Below are positions 7,015 through 15,035 of a stretch of 15,053 bases of DNA, in pieces. The stretch spans positions 13,280-28,332 of the forward strand of contig DBNW01000003.1 in the NCBI GenBank assembly GCA_002299425.1. The letters run 5' to 3'. Both the position numbers and the translations under genes were made by a program. Numbering within the stretch: the first letter of the stretch is position 1; every line of letters starts with the position of its first letter. The DNA comes from Methylococcaceae bacterium UBA662 (GTDB lineage Bacteria > Pseudomonadota > Gammaproteobacteria > Methylococcales > Methylomonadaceae). Under the pieces are notes generated by a model that did no database searches, was not told where the DNA came from, and worked only from the letters and a program-made list of their open reading frames with translations.

Positions 7015-9126
7015 CTACATTTTTCTCTTAGCGTCAATGATTGCCGGTATGCAGCTTAATTTTGTCAAAACCTGGCTAAGCTGATCGGCATCTTTTACCT
7101 GAATAGTCAGGTTTAATGTCGAAGAGAAATCAGCATGGGTTTTTATTCTGGCATGAATAATGTGGATTTTGGCCTGCGCCAATACCTGCATTACCTCTGC
7201 CATCAGGGTTTGGGTGCTGTACGCTTTAAGCACAATGGGTACGGCATGACCAAGCCCGCCCTCCCCCCAACTGACGGGCACCAGTCTAATGTGCTTTTCG
7301 TGACTTAAACCTATGATATTTAAGCAATCACTCCGGTGCACCGTAACGCCTTTTTGGGACGAAATATAACCGATGATACTATCGCCCGGCACAGGCAAGC
7401 AGCAACTGGCAAAATGCGTCAGCACCTTGCTGACCCCATTGACCGACACCGACGACGGGCTACCCGCTTTTTTCAGCGGCTTGCCCAGCCACTTTTTCCC
7501 TTCAAGCCCGGGTATCTTAAAACAAGCTGCCAGTTGCCTCGGGCTAACATCGCTGCGGCCAATCGCTTCCAATAATTTATCCACAGTCGCCTGCTTGCAC
7601 TGTTTGGCCAGATCGACCAAATTGGGCGATTTGACACCTAGACGTTGGATTTCCTTGTCCAAAATAGCCCTGCCGGCTACGATGTTTTGGCTTTGCTGCT
7701 GGTTTTTAAACCAGCTTTTGACCTTGCCAATAGCCGTAGCCGATTTAAGGTAGCCTAAATTCGGGTCTAGCCAATTTCGGTTAGGCGCTCCTTCTTTGGC
7801 TGTCAGTATTTCCACTTTTTCCCCCGATTTCAGCCGGTAGGTGAGCGGCACAATTCTGCCGTTCACCTTAGCGCCACGGCAGCGGTGGCCTATTTCTGTG
7901 TGTACTGCGTAGGCGAAATCCAATGCCGTCGACCCTTTCACCAAATCCAACAACTGTCCTTTAGGGGTTAGCACATAAATACGATCAGAGAACAATTCGT
8001 TCTGGAAATTTTCTTGCAGAACCTCGTTATTGTCTTTTCCTTCAAATAACGCGTGTAAAGAAGCAATGCTTTTTTCGACCGCCGCATCGTGTTTTCCGCC
8101 TTCTTTGTAAGACCAATGCGCGGCTACGCCTAACTCGGCGTATTCGTGCATGGTTCGGGTGCGTATTTGCACCTCGATGCGTTTGCCGTCTGAGTCCAAA
8201 ATCACGGTGTGTAAAGACTGATAACCATTTTCCTTCGGGTTGGCGATGTAATCGTCAAATTCCTTAGGAATATACTGCCATGTAGCGTGTACCCAGCCTA
8301 AAACCGCATAACAGGCCGGGATGTTGTCAACAATAACTCGCACCGCCAGCAAGTCGTACAACTCGTCAATGTTGACTTGTTTGCGCTGCATTTTTTTCCA
8401 AATACTGTAGATGTGCTTGGGACGGCCATAAATTTCGGCCGCGATGGATTCACGGCCTAAGCACGCTTGCAATGCGCTGACAAAGCGGTCAATGACCTGT
8501 TCGCGCTGTGTCCGTTTGTCCCTAAGGGATTGGGCGATATGCTGGTAATCCTGGGGTTTAAGATAGCGCAACGCCCTGTCTTCCAGTTCCCACTTTAACT
8601 GCTGGACGCCCATGCGGCCGGCAATCGGAGCGTAAATATCCACTGTTTCTTGGGCAATAAACTGGCGCATTTCGTAGGATTCGTTGGACAAAACGTGCAA
8701 CCGCCTGACCCGGTAGGCCAGTTTTATCAACACGGAACGGACATCTTGGGTCATGGACAACAACATTCTGCGCAAATTTTCGGTTTGGCGGGGCTTGTTG
8801 GCCATCTCCAGCGAATACACCGAAAAGGTATTCAGCCGGTTAACATCGTTAACCAAGGCCGCTACGGTACCGCCAAACAACCCAAGGATATCAGGCTGGG
8901 GATGCAGCTTGGACACCCTGGGGTCGCTAAGGAGCGCAGCCAGCAAGGTGTTTAAATCAACCTTAAGCCCTTTCAAAATTGCGGCTACCTCGACACCCTT
9001 AGGACGGTTATAACTGGGGTCGTCGGGTATCTGAGCAATCACCGACAATGCCTGTGCTATTTTCAGGCAATCGGCTTCGGTACAGCCGTCCGACAACACC
9101 AAGTCCGGTTCATTGAGTTTTTTCAT
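7015..9126 (-). CDS. relA: GTP pyrophosphokinase RelA, (p)ppGpp synthetase
   Basis: Ribosome-associated enzyme that makes (p)ppGpp from ATP and GTP or GDP during amino-acid starvation. The product has 703 residues against about 744 in E. coli. Order of domains: a degenerate hydrolase domain (about 40-190), where the HD pair is replaced by SD at 67-68; a synthetase domain with GRPKHIYSIWKKM at 234-246 and NPKENGYQSLHT; a TGS domain at about 382-441; a conserved-cysteine region with SCCLPVPGD near 574-582; and a C-terminal ACT domain from about 626. The motif EFDD at 289-292 is the acidic signature of monofunctional RelA, where SpoT-type enzymes carry a basic version. The lost HD residues agree, so this is RelA and not SpoT. 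It is divergent from the HD-GYP gene. Confidence 0.95.
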   Translation of the reverse strand: MKKLNEPDLVLSDGCTEADCLKIAQALSVIAQIPDDPSYNRPKGVEVAAILKGLKVDLNTLLAALLSDPRVSKLHPQPDILGLFGGTVAALVNDVNRLNTFSVYSLEMANKPRQTENLRRMLLSMTQDVRSVLIKLAYRVRRLHVLSNESYEMRQFIAQETVDIYAPIAGRMGVQQLKWELEDRALRYLKPQDYQHIAQSLRDKRTQREQVIDRFVSALQACLGRESIAAEIYGRPKHIYSIWKKMQRKQVNIDELYDLLAVRVIVDNIPACYAVLGWVHATWQYIPKEFDDYIANPKENGYQSLHTVILDSDGKRIEVQIRTRTMHEYAELGVAAHWSYKEGGKHDAAVEKSIASLHALFEGKDNNEVLQENFQNELFSDRIYVLTPKGQLLDLVKGSTALDFAYAVHTEIGHRCRGAKVNGRIVPLTYRLKSGEKVEILTAKEGAPNRNWLDPNLGYLKSATAIGKVKSWFKNQQQSQNIVAGRAILDKEIQRLGVKSPNLVDLAKQCKQATVDKLLEAIGRSDVSPRQLAACFKIPGLEGKKWLGKPLKKAGSPSSVSVNGVSKVLTHFASCCLPVPGDSIIGYISSQKGVTVHRSDCLNIIGLSHEKHIRLVPVSWGEGGLGHAVPIVLKAYSTQTLMAEVMQVLAQAKIHIIHARIKTHADFSSTLNLTIQVKDADQLSQVLTKLSCIPAIIDAKRKM

Positions 9127-9300
9127 CGCGTCAAAGCAAGCGCTTTAGTCAAACTTTAAAAAACAGTTAAATCGGTAAAAAGCCAGACAGTGGCCGGTTA
9201 CAGTCATTTTTGTACCAATTTTGTCACCCACCCACTTTACTAAATTTTAAATTTGCCTATGCTTGAGCAACACACAGCATCAATGTCCTTATAAATTCTG
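9127..9300. other. Divergent intergenic region between relA and the HD-GYP gene
   Basis: This 174-base, AT-rich stretch must hold promoters for both neighbours. On the plus strand TTGTCA at 9221-9226 with TTTTAA at 9245-9250 is a possible but poor sigma70 pair. An A/T palindrome AAATTTTAAATTT lies at 9242-9254. A nine-base sequence ATGTCCTTA occurs at 9283 and again at the gene start 9301, in the same frame, but the first copy runs straight into TAA. I see no convincing Shine-Dalgarno for either gene. Confidence 0.3.
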
Positions 9301-10638
9301 ATGTCCTTAACCTGGTTTTGGCCTTTTAAAAAAAGCAAAAAGCTGTCTAAAACCAGCAGGGGGCAGACTTTCGCCTCTGAGAAGCTTTACATCCCGACCA
9401 ACCAATTGGTTTTAGGCATGTATGTGATTGAGCTGGACAGATCCTGGTTGGAAACCCCTTTTTTGTTCCAAGGCTTTGAAATAAAAACCCACGCGCAAAT
9501 ACACGCCCTGCAAAACATTTGTAACTACGTCTATATTGATGCGTCAAAAACCCGAGCCACCCGCCTTCCCCTTGCTGCCAAAAAGTCAAAAAACCAACCC
9601 GACTACGGATCGAAGATACTGGGAACGCTTGATTTTCAAAAAGACCCACCGAAAAAACTGGGTACCTTCCGATCAGAATTCCCGCGCGCCGAATTGGTGT
9701 ACAAAAATACCGGCGATTTAGTCGAAAGTCTGATGAAGACCGCAGCAAAACAAGGCAGTATCGATGGCTGGCTGGCAAAAAAAACCGTGTCTGAATGCGT
9801 TAACAGCGCCCTGCATTCCCCTGACACCCTGCTGTGGATGCTGCACTTAAAAAATAAAGATGAATACACGGTGCAGCACTGTTTAAATGTTTGCATCTTG
9901 GCCATTGTCTTTGCCCGGTATTTAAACCTACCCCACGACATCATCGTCAACCTGGGTGTGTGTGGTCTGCTGCATGACATCGGCAACATGCTTATTCCAT
10001 CGGATATTCTTAACAAGGCGTCCGATTTAACCGAACAAGAACACATGCTGCTTGAATCTCATACAACATTAGGGTATGAGCTGCTAAAGTCCAGCGAACA
10101 CATCCCTCCCTCCATTCTTGAAACCGTGCTGACCCACCATGAACACCTCGACGGCTCAGGCTACCCAAAACACCTTAAAAGCAAGCAACTATCCGACTTC
10201 AGCAAAATCATTTCGGTAGTCAACACCTACGATTCCCTAACAAAAAACCGCTTTGCACAGCGCAATCTCAACCACTTAGAAGCCACTCAACTCATGGGCA
10301 ACCGGGCCGGCTCGGAGTTGGACAGGTGTTTGGTCACCAAATTCATCGAATGCTTAGGCGTTTACCCAGCCGGATCGGTAGTAGTAATGACCAATGGCGC
10401 CATTGGCATCGTGGTGGAAGTCAACGAAAAAACCAAACTTAGGCCCAAAGTAATCATTCTGTTTGACGAACACAAAAATCCCGTCCCCGAACAAATGATC
10501 GATTTGGCAAAAATGGCCAGCGACAAAAAAGGCCGTGTTTACACCATTAAAAATGTGGTGCGGGCGGAGGACTGGCAAATCGACCGCAGCCAGTATTACC
10601 AGCAAGGTCATTTCAAAAAATCTTTCGGTTTAGCTTAA
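9301..10638 (+). CDS. HD-GYP domain protein with DUF3391-type N-terminus, probable c-di-GMP phosphodiesterase
   Basis: A protein of 445 residues with no signal peptide or membrane segment, so cytoplasmic. The N-terminal part (about 28-85) contains LVLGMYVIELDRSWLETPF, the DUF3391 module often fused to HD-GYP. The HD-GYP domain occupies about 170-350, with HDIGN at 225-229, IPSDILNK, His254, HHEHLDGSGYP at 279-289 and Asp311. HD-GYP enzymes degrade cyclic di-GMP using a two- or three-metal centre. The metal-binding His and Asp residues are present, as is GYP, but the lysine that normally ends HDIGK is Asn229. Activity may therefore be altered. The last 100 residues are a C-terminal extension that I do not recognise. 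The start ATG at 9301 lacks an obvious ribosome binding site. Confidence 0.88.
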   Translation: MSLTWFWPFKKSKKLSKTSRGQTFASEKLYIPTNQLVLGMYVIELDRSWLETPFLFQGFEIKTHAQIHALQNICNYVYIDASKTRATRLPLAAKKSKNQPDYGSKILGTLDFQKDPPKKLGTFRSEFPRAELVYKNTGDLVESLMKTAAKQGSIDGWLAKKTVSECVNSALHSPDTLLWMLHLKNKDEYTVQHCLNVCILAIVFARYLNLPHDIIVNLGVCGLLHDIGNMLIPSDILNKASDLTEQEHMLLESHTTLGYELLKSSEHIPPSILETVLTHHEHLDGSGYPKHLKSKQLSDFSKIISVVNTYDSLTKNRFAQRNLNHLEATQLMGNRAGSELDRCLVTKFIECLGVYPAGSVVVMTNGAIGIVVEVNEKTKLRPKVIILFDEHKNPVPEQMIDLAKMASDKKGRVYTIKNVVRAEDWQIDRSQYYQQGHFKKSFGLA

Positions 10639-10681
10639 CCGGCAAGCACTGTTCTTATCTCGCCACGAGCGGCGTTGTAGC

Positions 10682-13600
10682 TTATAAATCAAATCGGTAT
10701 TCAACCCCGGCCCAATAAGCCCTAGGTGCGCCTGGGCCAACCAACGTCGTGTTTTGCCAATCCCGTGAGTTGTAATTCCATCCGCTGGGTCCAACAACGC
10801 CTTGCTGCGAGGAGGCGTAGGGGTTAATGCCTAAGCGTCCTGCGCTCGCATACTGCTCATCGAAAACATTGTTTATCAGACCAAAAAAACTCATTCCTGG
10901 GAACAATTCGTAGCGAGTCCTTAGATTAAACAACACATAACCGGGTACGCTGCCCGCATCATCAAACCGCCCTACCCTGATCAACTCCATTGCGGTACCG
11001 GTACGGTTTGGGCGCTGGATGTACTCGTAACTGCCCTGGACATGATCATTGTTTTCATTGCCTCGAACAAAAGAATCGGTGCGTGCGAGCATTTCAACGC
11101 CAAAATCCCATGTTTGCGTCAAATGGAAATTCACTGTCGCATTGACCGTGTGCAAAGGCATCCCCGGCATGCGATCCCCAGGGTCAATTTGAATCATATC
11201 CTGAATGGCCTCTAAGGGCCGCCCTGAAGCATCGTACTGCGGCTCCAGCGGGGTAGCAACAGCGGCACTGCTGTTATGGGCGCTAACCATAAACAAACGG
11301 GATTGGAACGTCGCTTCGTTCAACCCATAATTGACGTGGAAATCCACAAACCGGGTTTTTCCTGATACACCCAATTCAATGCCTTGCCTGCGAGTGTCGC
11401 CGATGGTGTCAAAAAAACTTCGGTCCGGGGTGATACCCACCAGGTAAATGTCATCGTTAAGGTCGGTTCGATACACCCCTATATTCCAATCCCAATTGGC
11501 CAGCACGGTTCCGCGCAACCCTATCTCGTAGGTGTTGGCAACGATCTGCGGTAAAAAAGGATCACCCGACAATGTTGGTAATGCACAGCCACCCCCTATC
11601 GAGGCGAAACTTTTCGGTACCTGTGGGGAATTCGGATTGCCGGGGTCTTGGTCAACCAGCCTCCCATCGAAGGCACAGCCCAATTCCACGTTGGAAGGTA
11701 CCCGGGTACCTTGGCTCCAATTAAAAAACGGGTTTAACCGCTTAAGGTTGCCGGTAAGCGCCTTAAACGGCAGGTAACTTACCCCAACTGACGGGTTAAA
11801 CGACTGAAAAATAAAGCGGTCTGAGGTCGGCGACTCGCTGTAGTTGCCGAAACCGTAAAACGGGTCTTGCGATAACACGACGTCTTTCTCCCAATTTGCC
11901 AACAGGTTGTAATTAGGTGTCGCCGGGCATGCTGCAGGGTCGGTGCCCGGACAAACGATAACCGTTGGTCGGTATTGGTTTAAGTCTTGAATACCGTGCA
12001 AGTTCTCAAAACCCGCCCGGGTGCGGGTACGCAAATTACTTTGCACTTGGGTATGGTTAAAACGGCCAGAAAAACTCAAGTGCACGTTGTCCTGAGGTGA
12101 AAACGTTTCGCTAAAATACCCGCTTGAGGTGATCGATTGGCCATCGAAGGTGTTGTTTTGAATGGCTTGCTGACCGGCCACAAAAAGAGGGTCAAGCTGC
12201 TCGGGGGCCAGGAACACCCGGCGCGAGGCGTCTATCAAACCCAGTTGTTGCCGCGTGCTGAAATCAGTATCGGCGGCATCGACCGCCGCACCCAGCATAA
12301 ACTTGTGCCGTCCGCCGTGCCAATTTAACTGCACGTTAGCACCCGTGCTAGCCTGGCCGATGGCAGAGTTGGTCAACACGCCAATGGGCGTGCCATCCAC
12401 CCAGCCGCTAGGAGACAAACCTGGCCGCCGGTTGAGAGGGTCGCCCGCGGCGCCATTACGCGGCCCGGAATCAGGGCTAACCGGCTGATAATTGACTAAA
12501 TCACAGTTTCTTTCCAGAGGCGGGAGGCGCATTAGATAATTGAGGTCGTCGCGCCCCAACGGGGCGTTGATACTGCCTGCATCGGCCACGCCGTCGAAGT
12601 TTCTGTCTAAACCGTAATCCGGCACACCATCGTCGTTGGCATCCTGATAACGGCAAACCGGCTGTCCGGTGCGAGTGCCGCTGGCTTGCAAAGGGTTGCT
12701 CCAGTCGTTTTTCATCTCACTGAAGTCTTGATAGATGTCGCCGGTCAAAGAGGCTCGGTTGCTGGCACGGTGGTAAAACTGGCTCGTTACGCTCAGGCTG
12801 TTGTTAACGAACCATTCCCCGCCTAAGGAATACTGCTGCAAATTGTTTTCGGTGCTATCTGGCGAACTGAACACGGCCTGCGGATTTTGTTGGTACATAT
12901 CGATCGGCAGTAAGCCATTACCTAACAAGCGATTGCCCACCATCAAAAAACTGGCTTTAGCCGAAAACGCATCGCCCTGCCAATCGAAGCGCCCAAAGCC
13001 TTGCTTGACTTGCGAAGGCGAATGGTCACGCCAACCTTCCTCATCAAAGCCGGTGAATGCCAAAAAGCCGCCTGCCCTGCCTTTATGCCAACCCACCGAC
13101 GCCTCACCCCGCAAGCGCCCCCAGGAACCGCCGAGAAAACGCAGGTTTGCCCCGGCATCGTCAAATCCATTTTTTGTCCGTAGTGCCAAAGCCCCGCCCA
13201 ATGTATTCAGGCCGAACAACGGGTTGGATCCGGGGAAAACATCCACCCCCGACAGAGCGTTCAGCGGGATTAAATCCCAGTTAACCACATCGCCAAACGG
13301 CTCGTTAACCCGGATGCCATCGAAAAAAACCGACAACCCCTGCGCCACGCCAATCTGCGGCGAAGCCGAAAAACCACGGTAATTGATGTCCATCTGAAAC
13401 GGGTTGCCTTGGAAATCGTTGACCGTCACCGACTGCAAACGCGACCCTAGTAAATCGCCTAGGCCGGTAGCAAAAGACGCCTTAATCTCGGCACTGGAAA
13501 TAGATTGAACATTGCCGGCAATTTGTTCTTTTTCTAATTCCAGACCCTCCCACGGACCGATTTTCTTTTGCACTTTACCTTTGACGACCACTTCGTCCAA

Positions 13601-13714
13601 CTCCACCGTTGCTTCCGTCGCAGCCTTGTCTGCGGCAGAACACACGCTAAGCCACGGCGTAATCAGCAACAGCAAGACAAAAAACCGGACAACGCTACCT
13701 GGAGCAAACGACAT
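10682..13714 (-). CDS. TonB-dependent outer-membrane receptor, substrate unknown
   Basis: Outer-membrane gated channel energised by TonB-ExbB-ExbD. The chosen start at 13714 gives 1010 residues beginning with a good signal peptide (FFVLLLLITPWLSVCSA, cleavage near 27). A TonB-box-like ELDEVVVKG follows. The plug domain contains GDLLGSRLQSVTVNDFQGN, NYRGFSASPQIG, GLSVFFDGIRVNEPFGD and PGSNPLFGLNTLGGAL. A large beta barrel ends in AYWAGVEYRFDL with the usual terminal aromatic pattern. An outer-loop region has two DxNxDGxxD motifs (358-366 and 370-378) bracketed by Cys354 and Cys404. Two further close cysteine pairs are at 588/596 and 680/710. The frame is open to a TTG at 13792, but that adds 26 residues before the signal peptide. 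No siderophore, copper or lanthanide gene adjoins; a secreted four-cysteine protein is divergent. Confidence 0.93.
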   Translation of the reverse strand: MSFAPGSVVRFFVLLLLITPWLSVCSAADKAATEATVELDEVVVKGKVQKKIGPWEGLELEKEQIAGNVQSISSAEIKASFATGLGDLLGSRLQSVTVNDFQGNPFQMDINYRGFSASPQIGVAQGLSVFFDGIRVNEPFGDVVNWDLIPLNALSGVDVFPGSNPLFGLNTLGGALALRTKNGFDDAGANLRFLGGSWGRLRGEASVGWHKGRAGGFLAFTGFDEEGWRDHSPSQVKQGFGRFDWQGDAFSAKASFLMVGNRLLGNGLLPIDMYQQNPQAVFSSPDSTENNLQQYSLGGEWFVNNSLSVTSQFYHRASNRASLTGDIYQDFSEMKNDWSNPLQASGTRTGQPVCRYQDANDDGVPDYGLDRNFDGVADAGSINAPLGRDDLNYLMRLPPLERNCDLVNYQPVSPDSGPRNGAAGDPLNRRPGLSPSGWVDGTPIGVLTNSAIGQASTGANVQLNWHGGRHKFMLGAAVDAADTDFSTRQQLGLIDASRRVFLAPEQLDPLFVAGQQAIQNNTFDGQSITSSGYFSETFSPQDNVHLSFSGRFNHTQVQSNLRTRTRAGFENLHGIQDLNQYRPTVIVCPGTDPAACPATPNYNLLANWEKDVVLSQDPFYGFGNYSESPTSDRFIFQSFNPSVGVSYLPFKALTGNLKRLNPFFNWSQGTRVPSNVELGCAFDGRLVDQDPGNPNSPQVPKSFASIGGGCALPTLSGDPFLPQIVANTYEIGLRGTVLANWDWNIGVYRTDLNDDIYLVGITPDRSFFDTIGDTRRQGIELGVSGKTRFVDFHVNYGLNEATFQSRLFMVSAHNSSAAVATPLEPQYDASGRPLEAIQDMIQIDPGDRMPGMPLHTVNATVNFHLTQTWDFGVEMLARTDSFVRGNENNDHVQGSYEYIQRPNRTGTAMELIRVGRFDDAGSVPGYVLFNLRTRYELFPGMSFFGLINNVFDEQYASAGRLGINPYASSQQGVVGPSGWNYNSRDWQNTTLVGPGAPRAYWAGVEYRFDL

Positions 13715-13792
13715 AAACAACGGGGAAAATGTTAAGAGGCGGTGGTGCAGAACAAAGGTGCTTGCCGAAGTAGCATCCCCCCATTCAAACAA

Positions 13793-13982
13793 ATGAAATA
13801 GCGGACATGGTAGAAGATTCCCTAAAAACTCAAGATAGGAAAAATTCCCAATGTCTGCGGTCGTGCTTATTCAGCAGCGGCTTGTGCATTACAATCCGAG
13901 GCAGGCAGACAGTGCGCCTGCCCCCATTCAGGGCGCATTTCGTAACCCTACCACACTAAACGAAACAGACTTCGGAGTTATC
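13793..13982. promoter_or_regulatory. Divergent control region with two mutually exclusive hairpins
   Basis: This stretch separates the TonB receptor reading frame from the divergent secreted-protein gene. On the plus strand TACAAT at 13890-13895 is a fair -10 box, without a good -35. Downstream, GGCAGG (13900-13905) can pair with CCTGCC (13917-13922). Alternatively TGCGCCTG (13913-13920) can pair with CAGGGCGCA (13929-13937) with one bulged G. The two stems share bases, so only one can form. GGAG at 13974-13977 is the ribosome binding site of the secreted protein. A near-palindrome GGAAAAATTCC is at 13838-13848. No known operator was recognised. Confidence 0.3.
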
Positions 13983-14822
13983 ATGAATAAAAAATTGCTT
14001 TTTAACAGTGCGCTCGGCACTTTGTTGCTTGCCTCAACGGTAGCCTCTGCAACCGGTTTTGTCAGACTGTCTAACAGGGGTATCAGTATTGACGGTGGTG
14101 GCACCTCAGCTTATGCGGTCTGCAACACCACCGGCGATTTTGGCAACAACCCAAATGGTTCAACCCCACCCACATTTGAACCCTTTGGCGGCGAGAACAA
14201 CACCTGCGCCCTGCCCACCGCCACCCCGCCGCTTGAAGGCTTCAGGCGAGTAGCCAACGCCCGGCGCGACATGATCATGAACAATGTCTACACCTTACGC
14301 CAACCTGTTAAAGTCGGCACCGTCATCGACCGGGTATGGCGCAAAGGTGCCGAATGTATCTACGGGGCAAAAATTCGCCTAGACAATGTCGATTACGACC
14401 TAAGACCGGCCGAACCAGGCCGCCAGTATTTTGAAGTAAACGACTTTTTGCGTGGCGGATTCCGGGGCAAAGGCCCTATTTCTATCGCCTATGTACACAC
14501 CACCGAGGGACCGGCTGCCTCTGATGAAGTCCTCTACCGTGCCGGCTTAACCCTCACCTCGGTGGTTAATTTTCCCGGAGACCCCGCTCAACCCCCGGTC
14601 TCCGTAGCCCCCATCAACTCGAATTGGGTGGCGTTTACCAGCGACATCAACTTCAGGGATGACGACGGCTCATCCTTCCGTGACTCGCCTTGGTTTTTGG
14701 TCAGAAGCGCGTGTACTGCCACCGCCGCTCCAGTCCCCCGCGACAACGCCCTCAGGTTCCGCCAAATGGGCCAAGAAGACCAGCCGCTACTGGAAATCAG
14801 ACTGCGCGGTTTTGCCCCTTAA
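13983..14822 (+). CDS. Secreted four-cysteine protein of unknown function
   Basis: A protein of 279 residues whose family I cannot name. The ATG at 13983 follows GGAG at 13974-13977 and starts a clear signal peptide (NKKLLFNSALGTLLLAST, cleavage after VASA at about 23). The frame is open upstream to 13851, but those residues are not signal-like. The mature part is rich in Gly, Pro, Asn and Thr near its start. It has exactly four cysteines (in YAVCNTT, NNTCALP, AECIYG and RSACTAT), enough for two disulfides. The C-terminal half has alternating beta-strand-like segments and an acidic RDDDGSSFRD stretch. There is no lipobox, membrane anchor or heme motif. It is transcribed away from a TonB receptor and ends at a strong terminator, so it may be a periplasmic or surface partner of that receptor; this is inference from position. 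Confidence 0.8.
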   Translation: MNKKLLFNSALGTLLLASTVASATGFVRLSNRGISIDGGGTSAYAVCNTTGDFGNNPNGSTPPTFEPFGGENNTCALPTATPPLEGFRRVANARRDMIMNNVYTLRQPVKVGTVIDRVWRKGAECIYGAKIRLDNVDYDLRPAEPGRQYFEVNDFLRGGFRGKGPISIAYVHTTEGPAASDEVLYRAGLTLTSVVNFPGDPAQPPVSVAPINSNWVAFTSDINFRDDDGSSFRDSPWFLVRSACTATAAPVPRDNALRFRQMGQEDQPLLEIRLRGFAP

Positions 14823-14877
14823 CTTACCGGCAACGTCTTTAAACCGTTTTACTGGTTTTTAACGCTTGTCACCGAGT

Positions 14878-14915
14878 AAAACCATCGCTTGCGGTTAACG
14901 CAGCGATGGTTTTTT
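14878..14915 (+). terminator. Strong rho-independent terminator
   Basis: ACCATCGC (14881-14888) pairs with GCGATGGT (14903-14910). Above a bulged T, TGCG (14890-14893) pairs with CGCA (14899-14902) around a GTTAA loop. The stem is preceded by AAA and followed by TTTTT, so it could also work in reverse. It lies 56 bases after the stop of the secreted-protein gene and isolates it from the tRNA gene. Confidence 0.88.
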
Positions 14916-14978
14916 GACCCTTAAAAAACACATTCTCAAAACCCTACCGTGCACACTAAACGGTTTGTAATTTTATTC

Positions 14979-15008
14979 TTGCTAAAAAACAGGGTTGTAG
15001 GCTAGAAT
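14979..15008 (+). promoter_or_regulatory. Sigma70-like promoter of the tRNA gene
   Basis: TTGCTA at 14979-14984 and TAGAAT at 15003-15008 are separated by 18 bases. A GC-rich discriminator (GTGCGGCC) follows, as is usual for stable-RNA promoters under stringent control. The tRNA starts about 28 bases after the -10 box. Confidence 0.6.
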
Positions 15009-15035
15009 GTGCGGCCTTGAAGTGATACGGGCTTC

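Noticed and set aside
12801..13382. Long open frame on the plus strand opposite the TonB receptor
   Set aside because: It has no recognisable domain and lies fully antisense to a clear receptor gene; it is a shadow of its codon bias.
13638..13650. Possible lipobox (LSVC) in the receptor signal peptide
   Set aside because: Val directly before Cys does not fit the lipobox, and TonB receptors are not lipoproteins; cleavage after CSA fits better.
13715..13792. N-terminal extension of the TonB receptor from a TTG start
   Set aside because: The 26 added residues precede a complete signal peptide, and TTG here has no ribosome binding site; the ATG at 13714 gives a normal exported N-terminus.
13851..13982. 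Upstream extension of the secreted protein frame from an ATG at 13851
   Set aside because: The 44 residues are not signal-like and would hide the signal peptide; the ATG at 13983 has GGAG at good spacing.
13983..14822. Secreted protein as a copper-binding MopE/CorA/MbnP-type protein of methanotrophs
   Set aside because: It also has four cysteines, but I see none of the motifs I would expect of that family and no adjacent di-heme cytochrome gene.
14841..14860. Hairpin AAACC/GGTTT followed by T residues after the secreted-protein gene
   Set aside because: The stem has five mostly A-T pairs and is too weak alone; the strong terminator lies 20 bases further on.
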